Below, in pieces: positions 17,614 to 25,973 of a stretch of 64,000 nucleotides of DNA. The stretch is from the NCBI GenBank assembly GCA_951828385.1, contig OX639973.1, positions 4,145,200-4,209,199 of the forward strand. Direction: 5' to 3'. The notes under the pieces were generated by a model. The model was not told the DNA's origin and ran no database searches. It saw only the letters and a program-made list of their open reading frames with translations. The stretch comes from an uncultured Poribacteria bacterium (GTDB lineage: Bacteria > Poribacteria > WGA-4E > WGA-3G). Made by a program: the position numbers and the translations under genes. Each line of letters opens with the position of its first letter. Within the stretch, counting starts at the first letter, position 1.

Positions 17614-17641
17614 ACACCAAACGGAGGTCAAACTGACTACT

Positions 17642-20041
17642 ATGAAATTACAGTTAATCGTTGGTCTACTTGTGTTCTTGGTATCCTTGCCTGCATACGC
17701 GCAGAACGGTGATGTTGAAGGGACGGTCTATCAGCGAAGCACGGAGAAGTCCTTAGCAGGAGCTGATGTCCGCATTACCGAAACAGAACAGACCCAAAAA
17801 ACCGATAAAAATGGTGTCTTCCGATTTACCGAACTCCCCGAAGGTACCTATACTTTTGTTGTTACACATCCACTTGAAACCACACCTACCTCAATCTCAG
17901 TTGCCATCAGCAGCGGGGATACCACCGAAATCAAAATATATTTAGGCGAGGCAGTTAAGTTAGAAACAATCGTTGTGGAGGGGAAACGCCTCCCACCGAC
18001 GATCAGCCGCACGGAGATTCGCGGCAGTGAACTCCTACGGATTCCGGGGGCTGCCAACGACGCACTCAAAGGGTTGACGACGCTTCCGAGCATCGGCATT
18101 CCGAACGATTACTTCGGTATCCTCTATATCCGGGGGAGTGAACCGGGGTCTAACCTCTACTATCTTGACCGGACCCCGCTCGGTTATCCTTTTCACTGGG
18201 GCGGTTTACTGTCAACGATCAGTTCAGAAACGATTGAAACAATTGACATCTATGCTGGCGGATACGGTGCGGAATTCGGATTGGATTCGCAGGCGGTGCT
18301 TGACATCCACGCACGCGACAGCCTCGACGAACGGTTCGATGGAAAGTTCAACCTGAATATCCTCTATTCTGAAGGGTTGCTTGAAGGTAGGATCGGAGAT
18401 AGCGGCTATATTTCTGTTTCTGGACGGCGAAGTTACTTAGACCTCATCGCTGGACCGATTGTTGAACAGCAGACAGGACAAGAGCAGCAGCTGCCTTACT
18501 TTTCAGATTATCAACTTAAATTTGCGCACCCGCTCGGCGAAAAACATCATCTCATTCTCAACGCCTTCGCTGCAACTGACCATTTTAGGATTGAGGAAGA
18601 GGACAGTGAATTCAGTATTGAAGACGAAACGGGAGTTCAGATGGCTGAAGGCGCGCTCGCCACTGTCCTTTTCAAAAACGGTTTTGATGGGCAAGGGGTC
18701 CATCTCCGTTCAAACTTCACCGAAGATCTGACCTCACATTTATCGCTGACCCGTTCCTTTAATTTCCTGACCATCGATTTTGAAATCCCTGTCAGTGAGC
18801 GGTTTTCGCGGAACTCCGAAGGCGAGTGGGTACTTGAGTCTGCTGACTATGGCCACTACGATGTCCAGATTAACGTGCCGGTTTATACACTTCGCGAGGA
18901 TGTCTCTTACCGACTAACACCTCAATTTCAATTGGAGCCGGGCTTCCTCTTCTCGTTTAGTCCTGCCAACAGCTTCGAGGATGGCAGGTTTCCAGAGTCC
19001 GAGACGGGAACAGTCGTTACGCTTGAAGATGGGACGGAAATAGGAGAGCTTTCTGGACCCGAGTCAACCGGTGTCGAAGAGATACACGACGAGTTCGGAC
19101 ACGATTTTTACCGTGCTGAAGGTTACGTACAAGGCCGCTATGATCCGCTTTCGTTCTTGTCGGTAGCACTCGGCGTTCGTCTCGATTATTTGAATGTGAC
19201 AGAGGAACTCTCTATTCAACCGCGCGGAAGTGTAAACTTCAAAATGCCGAACGGTTCCAATCTCCGTTTCGCGTATGGGCATTATGAACAGAGCCCGCAA
19301 CCCGCTCAATTGTTAGCAGAAGACGGCAACCGTGCATTGGAATCAAGTCTCACACGGCACTATATCATGGAGTTAGAGTATCCGATCTTCTCACGCACCG
19401 AACTTAAGTTCGCTACCTATTACAAAGGCGCGCGGCAATTGGTAACGCCCGATAAGGTATCTAATTATCTCAATCAAGGGGTTGCGTACGTCGGGGGCGC
19501 GGAGGTATTCTTGCGGCATCGGATTCCAGATAGGTTCTTCGGTTGGCTCTCCTACGCCTATACGCACGCTGAGCGGCGTGAGACTCCTGATGCCGCTTAT
19601 CACCCGCACCTATTTGACAATACACACATCGTCAGTATTGTTGCGAATTATAGTTTCAGTCCGAATTTTGAGATAGGCGCGAAGTGGCAGTATTTAAGCG
19701 GCACTTCCGAAGTTCCTGTCAGCTCCGTTTTCCTTGTTCAGGATCCGGTGACGCGCGGTTTGAACCCGCTTTTGGCGAGTGCTGACGAACAATTAACCAC
19801 AGAGTTGCTACCGTATCACAAATTAGACTTTCGGCTGAGTTATAAATGGAATATGTGGGGTATGCGGGTAGGCGGTTTCATTGATATTCTGAATGTCTAC
19901 AACCGTAAAAACAAGATAAAATTCGTTTTTGAAGAGGCAACGCTTGATGTACAAGGGGAGGAAATTGAGATTGAACGCGAAGCCTTTGAAGCAGAACAAT
20001 TGCCTCGGCTCCCCTATTTTGGACTGACGGTTGAATTTTAA
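17642..20041 (+). CDS. TonB-dependent outer-membrane receptor (paralogue)
   Basis: The ATG at 17642 opens a signal peptide (MKLQLIVGLLVFLVSLPAYA). GGAGGT lies 13 bases upstream, and a longer frame from 17600 would start inside the promoter. The 799-residue product repeats the plan of its neighbour: carboxypeptidase-regulatory-like domain (GDVEGTVYQRSTEKSLAGADV), plug (PSIGIPNDYFGILYIRGSEPG, IDIYAGGYGAEFGLDSQAVLDI) and barrel ending GLTVEF. The plug is almost unchanged between the two, while the barrel loops differ, so the receptors probably arose by tandem duplication and now recognise related but different ligands. It is followed 67 bases later by the first of three lipoprotein genes, perhaps in the same transcript. 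Confidence 0.9.
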   Translation: MKLQLIVGLLVFLVSLPAYAQNGDVEGTVYQRSTEKSLAGADVRITETEQTQKTDKNGVFRFTELPEGTYTFVVTHPLETTPTSISVAISSGDTTEIKIYLGEAVKLETIVVEGKRLPPTISRTEIRGSELLRIPGAANDALKGLTTLPSIGIPNDYFGILYIRGSEPGSNLYYLDRTPLGYPFHWGGLLSTISSETIETIDIYAGGYGAEFGLDSQAVLDIHARDSLDERFDGKFNLNILYSEGLLEGRIGDSGYISVSGRRSYLDLIAGPIVEQQTGQEQQLPYFSDYQLKFAHPLGEKHHLILNAFAATDHFRIEEEDSEFSIEDETGVQMAEGALATVLFKNGFDGQGVHLRSNFTEDLTSHLSLTRSFNFLTIDFEIPVSERFSRNSEGEWVLESADYGHYDVQINVPVYTLREDVSYRLTPQFQLEPGFLFSFSPANSFEDGRFPESETGTVVTLEDGTEIGELSGPESTGVEEIHDEFGHDFYRAEGYVQGRYDPLSFLSVALGVRLDYLNVTEELSIQPRGSVNFKMPNGSNLRFAYGHYEQSPQPAQLLAEDGNRALESSLTRHYIMELEYPIFSRTELKFATYYKGARQLVTPDKVSNYLNQGVAYVGGAEVFLRHRIPDRFFGWLSYAYTHAERRETPDAAYHPHLFDNTHIVSIVANYSFSPNFEIGAKWQYLSGTSEVPVSSVFLVQDPVTRGLNPLLASADEQLTTELLPYHKLDFRLSYKWNMWGMRVGGFIDILNVYNRKNKIKFVFEEATLDVQGEEIEIEREAFEAEQLPRLPYFGLTVEF

Positions 20042-20108
20042 ATTGCCTTTTGGTATCATACTACTGTGCCCTGAAAGGATGCACGAACCTACAACAAGGA
20101 GAAACCTG

Positions 20109-20738
20109 ATGAAAATCCTGATAACCTTTGGTATCTGCGTTCTGACGGTTGCTGGTTGCACAACGGTTGAGTCCCAAAAGATGCGGGCAGAACGCGATCA
20201 ACTGCTCCAGAATTATGAGGACCTCCGCGAGGAGAACAGTGAACTGAAGGTAAAAAACAGCATCACCGATACAGTTCTTGGGAAGTGGAGATTCCTGAGC
20301 CTTGAAATGGCGGAGAGCGCTGTCACCCAAGAGGTTGCGGAAGCCAAAGCAGCGCTTTACGCCCTTGAGCTGAAAAATCTCACACTCGAATTCTTTGAAG
20401 AAAAAGATATCTACCATTACCGAGGTAGAAGGGGTGGGACAGAGGTCTTCGGTCAATGGACTGTGATTACGATTCGGTACGGCGATGAACCCTTCCCGTT
20501 CATCCGATTTATCAGGCGCACCGGTCCAGAGATGGAAAAGTTGCTTTTCGCAGCGAGTGCGGATGGAAGGGCACTTGGGTTGTCGAGCGCACCAGGGTTT
20601 GACACAGCCAGAGATATTAGTATTTCCGTTACGCCTGACAGGTTCTACCTTACAATGCACGGTAAGATGCAATCAGGGCCCGATGGCTGGGTACAGAGTG
20701 GTGGCGTGCGTTGTTATTTTGAGAGGATTGAAGAATGA
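20109..20738 (+). CDS. Lipoprotein of unknown function, family member 1 of 3
   Basis: The start at 20109 follows CAAGGAGAAACCTG. The first residues MKILITFGICVLTVAGC end in a lipobox with Cys 17, so this is a lipoprotein. A coiled-coil segment follows (MRAERDQLLQNYEDLREENSELK). The globular part carries features shared with the next two genes: GKWRFLSLEMAE, a KNLTLEFFEEKDIYHYRG strand, a GQWTVITIRYGDEPFPFIRFIRRTGPEMEKLLF block and a carboxy end GWVQSGGVRCYFERIEE. The fold looks like a small beta sandwich or lipocalin-like barrel, but no known family was recognised. Its stop overlaps the next start by four bases. Confidence 0.75.
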   Translation: MKILITFGICVLTVAGCTTVESQKMRAERDQLLQNYEDLREENSELKVKNSITDTVLGKWRFLSLEMAESAVTQEVAEAKAALYALELKNLTLEFFEEKDIYHYRGRRGGTEVFGQWTVITIRYGDEPFPFIRFIRRTGPEMEKLLFAASADGRALGLSSAPGFDTARDISISVTPDRFYLTMHGKMQSGPDGWVQSGGVRCYFERIEE

Positions 20739-21343
20739 AAATATTAGTTACCTTTGGTTTGATAACACTGGTTTTCGTAGGTTGTACCTCCGTGGAATAT
20801 CAGCAGATGCAGAACGAGCGGGAACGACTCCGTGCGGCTTACGAGGAGGCGCGGCTAAAAAACGACAGACAGACCCCTAAGGACACGCTTGCGCGCGAAA
20901 TGTTGGGGACATGGCAATTTCTCGGTATAGAGGTCTTAGAAAGCGATTTGAGTAATGAAATTGTGCGTGCTGCTGTTGCGCTTGATGAATCGAGTCGTAA
21001 AAACTTGACGATCCGATTTTTTGAACAGAACGGCATCCGTTTTTACGAGGGTAATAACGGTAGTATTCGGGTTACCGGTAAGTTCTCGATCTACGTTGAA
21101 CGGATCGCTGAGATTCTATATCCCGAGCTTGGCATGAATCAGCGTTCAGGCATTAAGCCTGGGGAGTTCTTATTCAATCGTCCTGGGGTATTCGGGGGTC
21201 TGCCCGGAACGTCCAATGTTTTAATTTCTGTCCAGGGGGATCAACTTCACCTGACGTTAGGCGCGGGTGTATCAGCGACTCCGACTCCTGAGGGGTGGGT
21301 ACAGAGCGACGGCATCAGATATTCCTTTGAACGGGTGAAATAA
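20735..21343 (+). CDS. Lipoprotein of unknown function, family member 2 of 3
   Basis: The start overlaps the previous stop as ATGA, so translation is probably coupled. MKILVTFGLITLVFVGC gives a lipobox with Cys 17, followed by a short coiled coil (QQMQNERERLRAAYEEARLKN). The core matches its neighbours (GTWQFLGIEVLESDL, RKNLTIRFFEQNGIRFYEG, GWVQSDGIRYSFERVK). The middle RYGDEPF-like segment of member 1 is replaced by SIYVERIAEILYPELG. Function unknown. The tandem arrangement suggests copies that diverged inside one operon. Confidence 0.75.
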   Translation: MKILVTFGLITLVFVGCTSVEYQQMQNERERLRAAYEEARLKNDRQTPKDTLAREMLGTWQFLGIEVLESDLSNEIVRAAVALDESSRKNLTIRFFEQNGIRFYEGNNGSIRVTGKFSIYVERIAEILYPELGMNQRSGIKPGEFLFNRPGVFGGLPGTSNVLISVQGDQLHLTLGAGVSATPTPEGWVQSDGIRYSFERVK

Positions 21344-21373
21344 AAAATCAGAAAGTAGAGGAGGAAAATTGCG

Positions 21374-22297
21374 ATGAAAACGTTAATACTGTTCAGTATT
21401 GTCGTGATGGTTTTTACGAGTTGTGCGATCTTTACGCCGCAAGAGGCGCAGGAAGAGCGACAGCGTTTGCTCGCGATGCGTGACGCTGCACGCGAGCGGC
21501 ACAACCCGGAAAGAGTTAAACAGGCGGTAAAGGATCTTCTCGTCGGCAAGTGGCAGTATGTCGAGTTAGAGGTTGCAGAGGGGAATGTTTACGCAAATAG
21601 GACGAAGCCGATGCCGCAACAGGTGATGGATTCGCTAAATACGGCTATAGTGGGACTTGCTAAAGGTGTTGCCGGTGAACAGACAGCGGCACCTAATGCG
21701 GCTGAACAGGCGACACCACCAAATTCAAACGCCACCACGCCAGGAAAAGACAAGCAGCAATCGGAGGGAAACCAACAGAACCCACAAGCAGAAGCAACGC
21801 GCCTGCCATCTATTGAGGTTAGAGATGAAAAATCAAATCAACGGATATTGGGGGCGAAAGCGGCACTCGTTGCGTCTACTCGCAAAAATCTTATACTCGA
21901 ATTTACAGAGGATCGCAGTTCTTACTATTACAGCGGTAGCAATCGCGGCACGAACGTCACCGGGCAGTGTTATGTTACCACGAAGCGATACGGAGATGAT
22001 CCGATGGCATTTATCCGTTTTAATCAGCGGACAGGACCAGAATTGCTCGAATTCCTTTTCGGTTCCGAAGCCATAAAACAGATAACAGCGAAACAAAAAC
22101 TGAGACGGGCTGCGATGACACAAAATTTCAATCGAAAAGGTGCTTTAAGGGCGACATCGCGCTCAATATCTTCGATGCCAAGTATTACGGTGACGGATGA
22201 TACCCTCTCTTTAGTCCTCTACGGGGATATGCAATTAACACCGACAGGGTGGATGCGAACCGGAGGGTTGAGATGTACTTTCAAACGAATTGAGTAA
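21374..22297 (+). CDS. Lipoprotein of unknown function, family member 3 of 3, with a low-complexity insert
   Basis: The ATG at 21374 follows GTAGAGGAGGAAAATTGCG, so the ribosome site is strong. MKTLILFSIVVMVFTSC gives a lipobox with Cys 17. The 307-residue product is about 100 residues longer than members 1 and 2. The extra length is an insert after GKWQYVELEVAEGN that is rich in Ala, Pro, Asn, Gln and Thr (about residues 95-150). The shared core then continues: AKAALVASTRKNLILEFTED, QCYVTTKRYGDDPMAFIRFNQRTGPELLEFLF and the end GWMRTGGLRCTFKRIE. No function is evident. Confidence 0.75.
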   Translation: MKTLILFSIVVMVFTSCAIFTPQEAQEERQRLLAMRDAARERHNPERVKQAVKDLLVGKWQYVELEVAEGNVYANRTKPMPQQVMDSLNTAIVGLAKGVAGEQTAAPNAAEQATPPNSNATTPGKDKQQSEGNQQNPQAEATRLPSIEVRDEKSNQRILGAKAALVASTRKNLILEFTEDRSSYYYSGSNRGTNVTGQCYVTTKRYGDDPMAFIRFNQRTGPELLEFLFGSEAIKQITAKQKLRRAAMTQNFNRKGALRATSRSISSMPSITVTDDTLSLVLYGDMQLTPTGWMRTGGLRCTFKRIE

Positions 22298-22361
22298 GGA
22301 TTTCGCTTTGCAAGCAGCTTTGGATGGTATTAAGCCCCGACGGTTGGCTACGCCGTGGGAA

Positions 22362-22386
22362 AATCCGCTGTTCGTTTCAGCGGATT
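22362..22386. repeat. Perfect nine-pair palindrome between lipoprotein and propeller genes
   Basis: AATCCGCTG, a seven-base loop and CAGCGGATT form a perfect hairpin. There is no T run after it, so it is not a standard intrinsic terminator. It may slow or end transcription after the lipoprotein operon, or be a dispersed repeat. Confidence 0.45.
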
Positions 22387-22424
22387 GAATAGTTTATGTG
22401 TGGGACCTGATGGGAGGACTTTTG

Positions 22425-23408
22425 ATGAGAAGTATTCGTATCTTTATTCTCTGTTGTGTTACTTTAATAGTGATGCTCGCTATGGTGCAGGCGTTGGCAG
22501 CTGCACCAGCCACTGCCAAAATCGCATTTGCCTCAAGTTTGAATGTGAAAGCGAAAGGTGGTAGTGATATCTACATCATGAATCCTGACGGGACTGGACG
22601 CGTCAATTTGACCCGTCATAATGCGAAGGACTCGGAACCGGCTTGGTCGCCTTCAGGAAGGCATATTCTTTTTACGTCGGACCGAGATGGCGGCAATGAC
22701 ATTTACCGCATGAACGCGGATGGAACGAATGTCAGGCGGATTTTCAAGAAATGGGCAAAACGATCAAATCCGGCGTGGGCCCCGGATGGTCGACAGATTG
22801 CGTACTTCCGTGAAGACGAGCAGGCTATCTATATCGCCGACATTGACGGTGCAAATGAGAAGCGTCTTGTCAACGGTTGGCATCCGACATGGTCACCCGA
22901 CGGCACCGAAATTGCCTTTGTTTCGCTTGCGGAGGGGCTTGATATTCGTGTCATTGACTTAAAAACCCGTTTGGAAAGAGTCCTTGTCCCGATGGAACAG
23001 TCACTACTTCACGAACCTGTATGGTCGCCAGATGGAACCAAAATCGCTTTCAATCGCAGCAATTTCTTATTGTTTATTCTTAAGGTGCTGTTTAATGCTA
23101 AGGGTAATCCGCCTATACAGACCATTGATATTGTTAATAGCGATGGCACCGAGATAGAGGCTATCGTTGTTGATGGATCGCAAGTTTCCGACCCGGCATG
23201 GTCGCCACAAAGCGATGCCTTAATCTACAGCCAACTTTCTGGAAAAGAACGGCATCTCTTTACAATCTCTTTAGGGAGTCGTGTTTCGGAACAAATCACA
23301 CGCGCTGGGAGCAGCTATAGTTCAGATTGGTTTGACCCGACAGCCTTGCCTGTCCAGCCACAATCCCACTTGCTCACAACGGTGTGGGGAAAAATCAAAG
23401 CGAATTAG
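22425..23408 (+). CDS. TolB-like WD40/PD40 beta-propeller protein, exported
   Basis: The ATG at 22425 follows GGAGGACTTTTG. The longer frame from 22398 has no ribosome site. A signal peptide (MRSIRIFILCCVTLIVMLAM, ending near QALAAAP) precedes repeated PD40 units: DIYIMNPDGTGRVNLT, EPAWSPSGRHILFTSDRDGGNDIYRMNADG, NPAWAPDGRQIAYFRED, HPTWSPDGTEIAFVS, EPVWSPDGTKIAF and DPAWSPQSDALIYSQ. These close a six-bladed propeller of the TolB carboxy-terminal type. The TolB amino-terminal domain is absent and no Pal, TolA or TolQ gene is near, so this is a TolB-like binding protein rather than TolB itself. Its stop overlaps the stop of the convergent hrpB gene by three bases. Confidence 0.8.
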   Translation: MRSIRIFILCCVTLIVMLAMVQALAAAPATAKIAFASSLNVKAKGGSDIYIMNPDGTGRVNLTRHNAKDSEPAWSPSGRHILFTSDRDGGNDIYRMNADGTNVRRIFKKWAKRSNPAWAPDGRQIAYFREDEQAIYIADIDGANEKRLVNGWHPTWSPDGTEIAFVSLAEGLDIRVIDLKTRLERVLVPMEQSLLHEPVWSPDGTKIAFNRSNFLLFILKVLFNAKGNPPIQTIDIVNSDGTEIEAIVVDGSQVSDPAWSPQSDALIYSQLSGKERHLFTISLGSRVSEQITRAGSSYSSDWFDPTALPVQPQSHLLTTVWGKIKAN

Positions 23409-25789
23409 GACCGCACCGTCCGCACCTGTCCACGGAGATCAAGTTGCACCTTCCAATTATTCCAGCGAGGTAGTAGTACTGTACTCAATGTTGGTTGCCG
23501 GATGCCGCGCTGCCACCGCAGCGTGACCAATTTTTGGGCGGGATCGTACTCCACGTCGAATTTAGCACCGTTGACAGAAAATTCTTTGGGATACTGCGCC
23601 TCAATTTCAGCGATAGTGTCGGGGTTTATCTCTGTAAAGACGAGATCGTCTGGAGAGAGGAGTTGCCAGTCCTCGGCGACCTCTACACCCAAGACATCGA
23701 GCCGTGAAACTAACCATGTGTGCGGTGTTAAATCCGCTATTTCCAGTGTCTCCATATCAGAGTTGAGTGCAGAGTGAAGTATCCAAGCGTTAATCGCACG
23801 GGTGAGCTGCTCACCGACTTCTGGGAATACCGAACCAGAGAGAGTGAGGGATGCCAATGCCTCTCTCAGCAGCGTGCCACTCAGCGGTTGGCGGCTGCGT
23901 CCGATCTCTCGTCCTGCGTATTCAGTTACCACCTCTGCTACAATGTCTTCGCCTTCCAATCTCGGAGTGGTGAGTTGCGTCGTTCCGATGCCAGCGTTCA
24001 CCAAATCCTCAAAAGTGCAGGGCATAGCCGTGCGTCCCATTAACTGCACGCGCGTGCCTTTCGCAATACCGACGGTCTCCAAAATCAAGGCAGCGTGCCG
24101 CTCTTCAGGAAGCAGCGAATCGGAGTCGAGTAGGACCTCTTCCTGTCCATTTCCCCATCCTTTACCTTTCCGCCGCCGTACGTAAGCACAAATGTTCCAT
24201 TCACGCAAGAGATACGCGATCAAAGCGTTACGGTTGGGTTGTGTCGGTGCTTTATCTTTCATCACAGGTGGTAACTCGAAGAAATCTCTGAGCTGCGTCG
24301 CGATTCTGCGGCATTCGGCGAGGGCAGTTTTATGGAGATGATGTCGTTTTTCATTGCCGCATCGCAGCGTTCGGATTGCTGTCGTAGCATCGCATCCATC
24401 GCGAAAAAGCTCTTTTTGACGGGCTTCGCGAACCGTGTCCTGCCGTTCAGTTGGCAAGCGGTCGATGCGCTGCCATAAGGCGGCAGGACGTTCCAGCGTC
24501 GCAATCAGATCAATCAGATCGCGTCGCAGAGAAGATGGTGCTTTTACTAACAATCGGGCGTGAAGTGGGTTGATAGGTAGCGCACAAATCTTTGCACCCT
24601 CCGTTGTGAGTGCGCCATCATCTGAGAGAACACCCCAGCTTTTCAGCGCGGTTTGCGCGCGTTCCACGGCGAAATCTGGGGGCGCGTCGAGAAACGTCAG
24701 ATCTTGCGGACGATAGCCGGTTGCAGCGACAGTGAGCACGAATTGCGTTAAATCCTCCCGTCGAATCTCTGGCAGCGTTTCCTGCTCAAGTTGACCGTGT
24801 GCCTCCCAGAGTCTATAGCAGATACCCGGTCCAAGGCGACCTGCGCGGCCGCGGCGTTGTTCGGCTGAGGCTTGCGAAATCGGGCGTAGCGCAAGCACAA
24901 TACGTCGGTTTTGATGGATGCGTTGGCGGACTAAACCGGTATCCACCACGGCAGTGATACCAGGAAGCGTGATTGATGTTTCTGCGACGTTGGTCGCAAG
25001 AATGACGCGGCGGCGTTGGGATTGCGTGTCAAATGCTTTGTCCTGTGCATCGGGGGGTAGATCACCGTGTAGCGGGATAACTTCGAGATGTCGCCGCTTG
25101 TGCAGTGCGTCATGGCATGCGTTAATCTCACCCTTTCCGGGTAGAAATACCAAGATATTCCCCACGGTCTCTTTGACAGCGCGATGAATCCCTTTTTCGA
25201 CGCGTTCTACTAAGTTATCAGATGTAGGGACCACTACCCCGCCAAGGTGTCGGATTTCAACAGGATAGACGCGCCCTTCCGCGCGTAGCACCTGTCCACC
25301 AATAAACCGGGCGAGTTGTTGTGCCGCTATCGTGGCAGACATGATAATAAGCCTCGCGTCGGGTCGTTTCTTTTGGCAGATCGCGAGAAAGAGGTCGGTT
25401 TCCACACCGCGTTCGTGGAATTCGTCCAAAATGATAGTGCCATACGGGTCTAACTCCTGTCCGGCAGCATATTTTAAAGCGATGCCGGGCGTAACGAAAC
25501 GGATACGGGTTAAAGCGTCAGAGCTGACATCTTCAAACCGTACCGTGTAGCCAACCGAATGTCCCAGGGGTTCGCCGAGTTGTTGTGCCACCCATCGTGC
25601 AAGTGAACGGCATGCGACGCGACGCGGTTCCACGACGAGTACAGGTGCGTCTGATCGCGCGGCACACCACGGTGGAATTTGTGTTGATTTTCCGCTGCCA
25701 GTCGGTGCCACAATCACCACAGGGTTCATTGTGATTGCGTCGTGAAATGTCGCCTTTAATTCTGTGATTGGTAAGTTGATTTCGTTCAT
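23405..25789 (-). CDS. hrpB: ATP-dependent helicase HrpB
   Basis: The product is a full-length HrpB-like DEAH-family helicase of about 794 residues. Motif I is APTGSGKST, motif II is LDEFHERGVETD (the DExH box), motif III is SATI, and motif VI is QRRGRAGRLGPG. The second RecA domain contains HGDLPPDAQDKAF and TNVAETSITLPGI. The helicase-associated and HrpB-specific carboxy domains follow, ending with VQLDLRGQVRTV. The start is given at 25789 because MNEINLPITELK matches where such proteins begin. Neither this site nor the upstream one at 25825 has a good ribosome site. HrpB is widespread in bacteria, with a role in RNA metabolism that is not fully defined. Confidence 0.9.
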   Translation of the reverse strand: MNEINLPITELKATFHDAITMNPVVIVAPTGSGKSTQIPPWCAARSDAPVLVVEPRRVACRSLARWVAQQLGEPLGHSVGYTVRFEDVSSDALTRIRFVTPGIALKYAAGQELDPYGTIILDEFHERGVETDLFLAICQKKRPDARLIIMSATIAAQQLARFIGGQVLRAEGRVYPVEIRHLGGVVVPTSDNLVERVEKGIHRAVKETVGNILVFLPGKGEINACHDALHKRRHLEVIPLHGDLPPDAQDKAFDTQSQRRRVILATNVAETSITLPGITAVVDTGLVRQRIHQNRRIVLALRPISQASAEQRRGRAGRLGPGICYRLWEAHGQLEQETLPEIRREDLTQFVLTVAATGYRPQDLTFLDAPPDFAVERAQTALKSWGVLSDDGALTTEGAKICALPINPLHARLLVKAPSSLRRDLIDLIATLERPAALWQRIDRLPTERQDTVREARQKELFRDGCDATTAIRTLRCGNEKRHHLHKTALAECRRIATQLRDFFELPPVMKDKAPTQPNRNALIAYLLREWNICAYVRRRKGKGWGNGQEEVLLDSDSLLPEERHAALILETVGIAKGTRVQLMGRTAMPCTFEDLVNAGIGTTQLTTPRLEGEDIVAEVVTEYAGREIGRSRQPLSGTLLREALASLTLSGSVFPEVGEQLTRAINAWILHSALNSDMETLEIADLTPHTWLVSRLDVLGVEVAEDWQLLSPDDLVFTEINPDTIAEIEAQYPKEFSVNGAKFDVEYDPAQKLVTLRWQRGIRQPTLSTVLLPRWNNWKVQLDLRGQVRTVRS

Positions 25790-25973
25790 GGTAAATATTA
25801 TAACTGATAGTGGTATTGGTATCAAGTCAGAGGTTGTCAGTTATCAGTTAGTGATCGGTAGAAATGCTACTCGGAGTTGCTCGTACAGAAGCATGGCTAA
25901 ACATTCTTGACATTTCCAGAAGTTTCTGATATTATAACCATCATATCTAAAGCTCGTATTTTGAAGGTAAATC

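Noticed and set aside
23405-23408. An antisense control element at the overlapping stops of the TolB-like and hrpB genes
   Set aside because: A three-base convergent overlap is common in compact genomes and no terminator or structure supports more.
22425-23408. True TolB of the Tol-Pal system
   Set aside because: The amino-terminal TolB domain is missing and no other tol gene or pal is adjacent.
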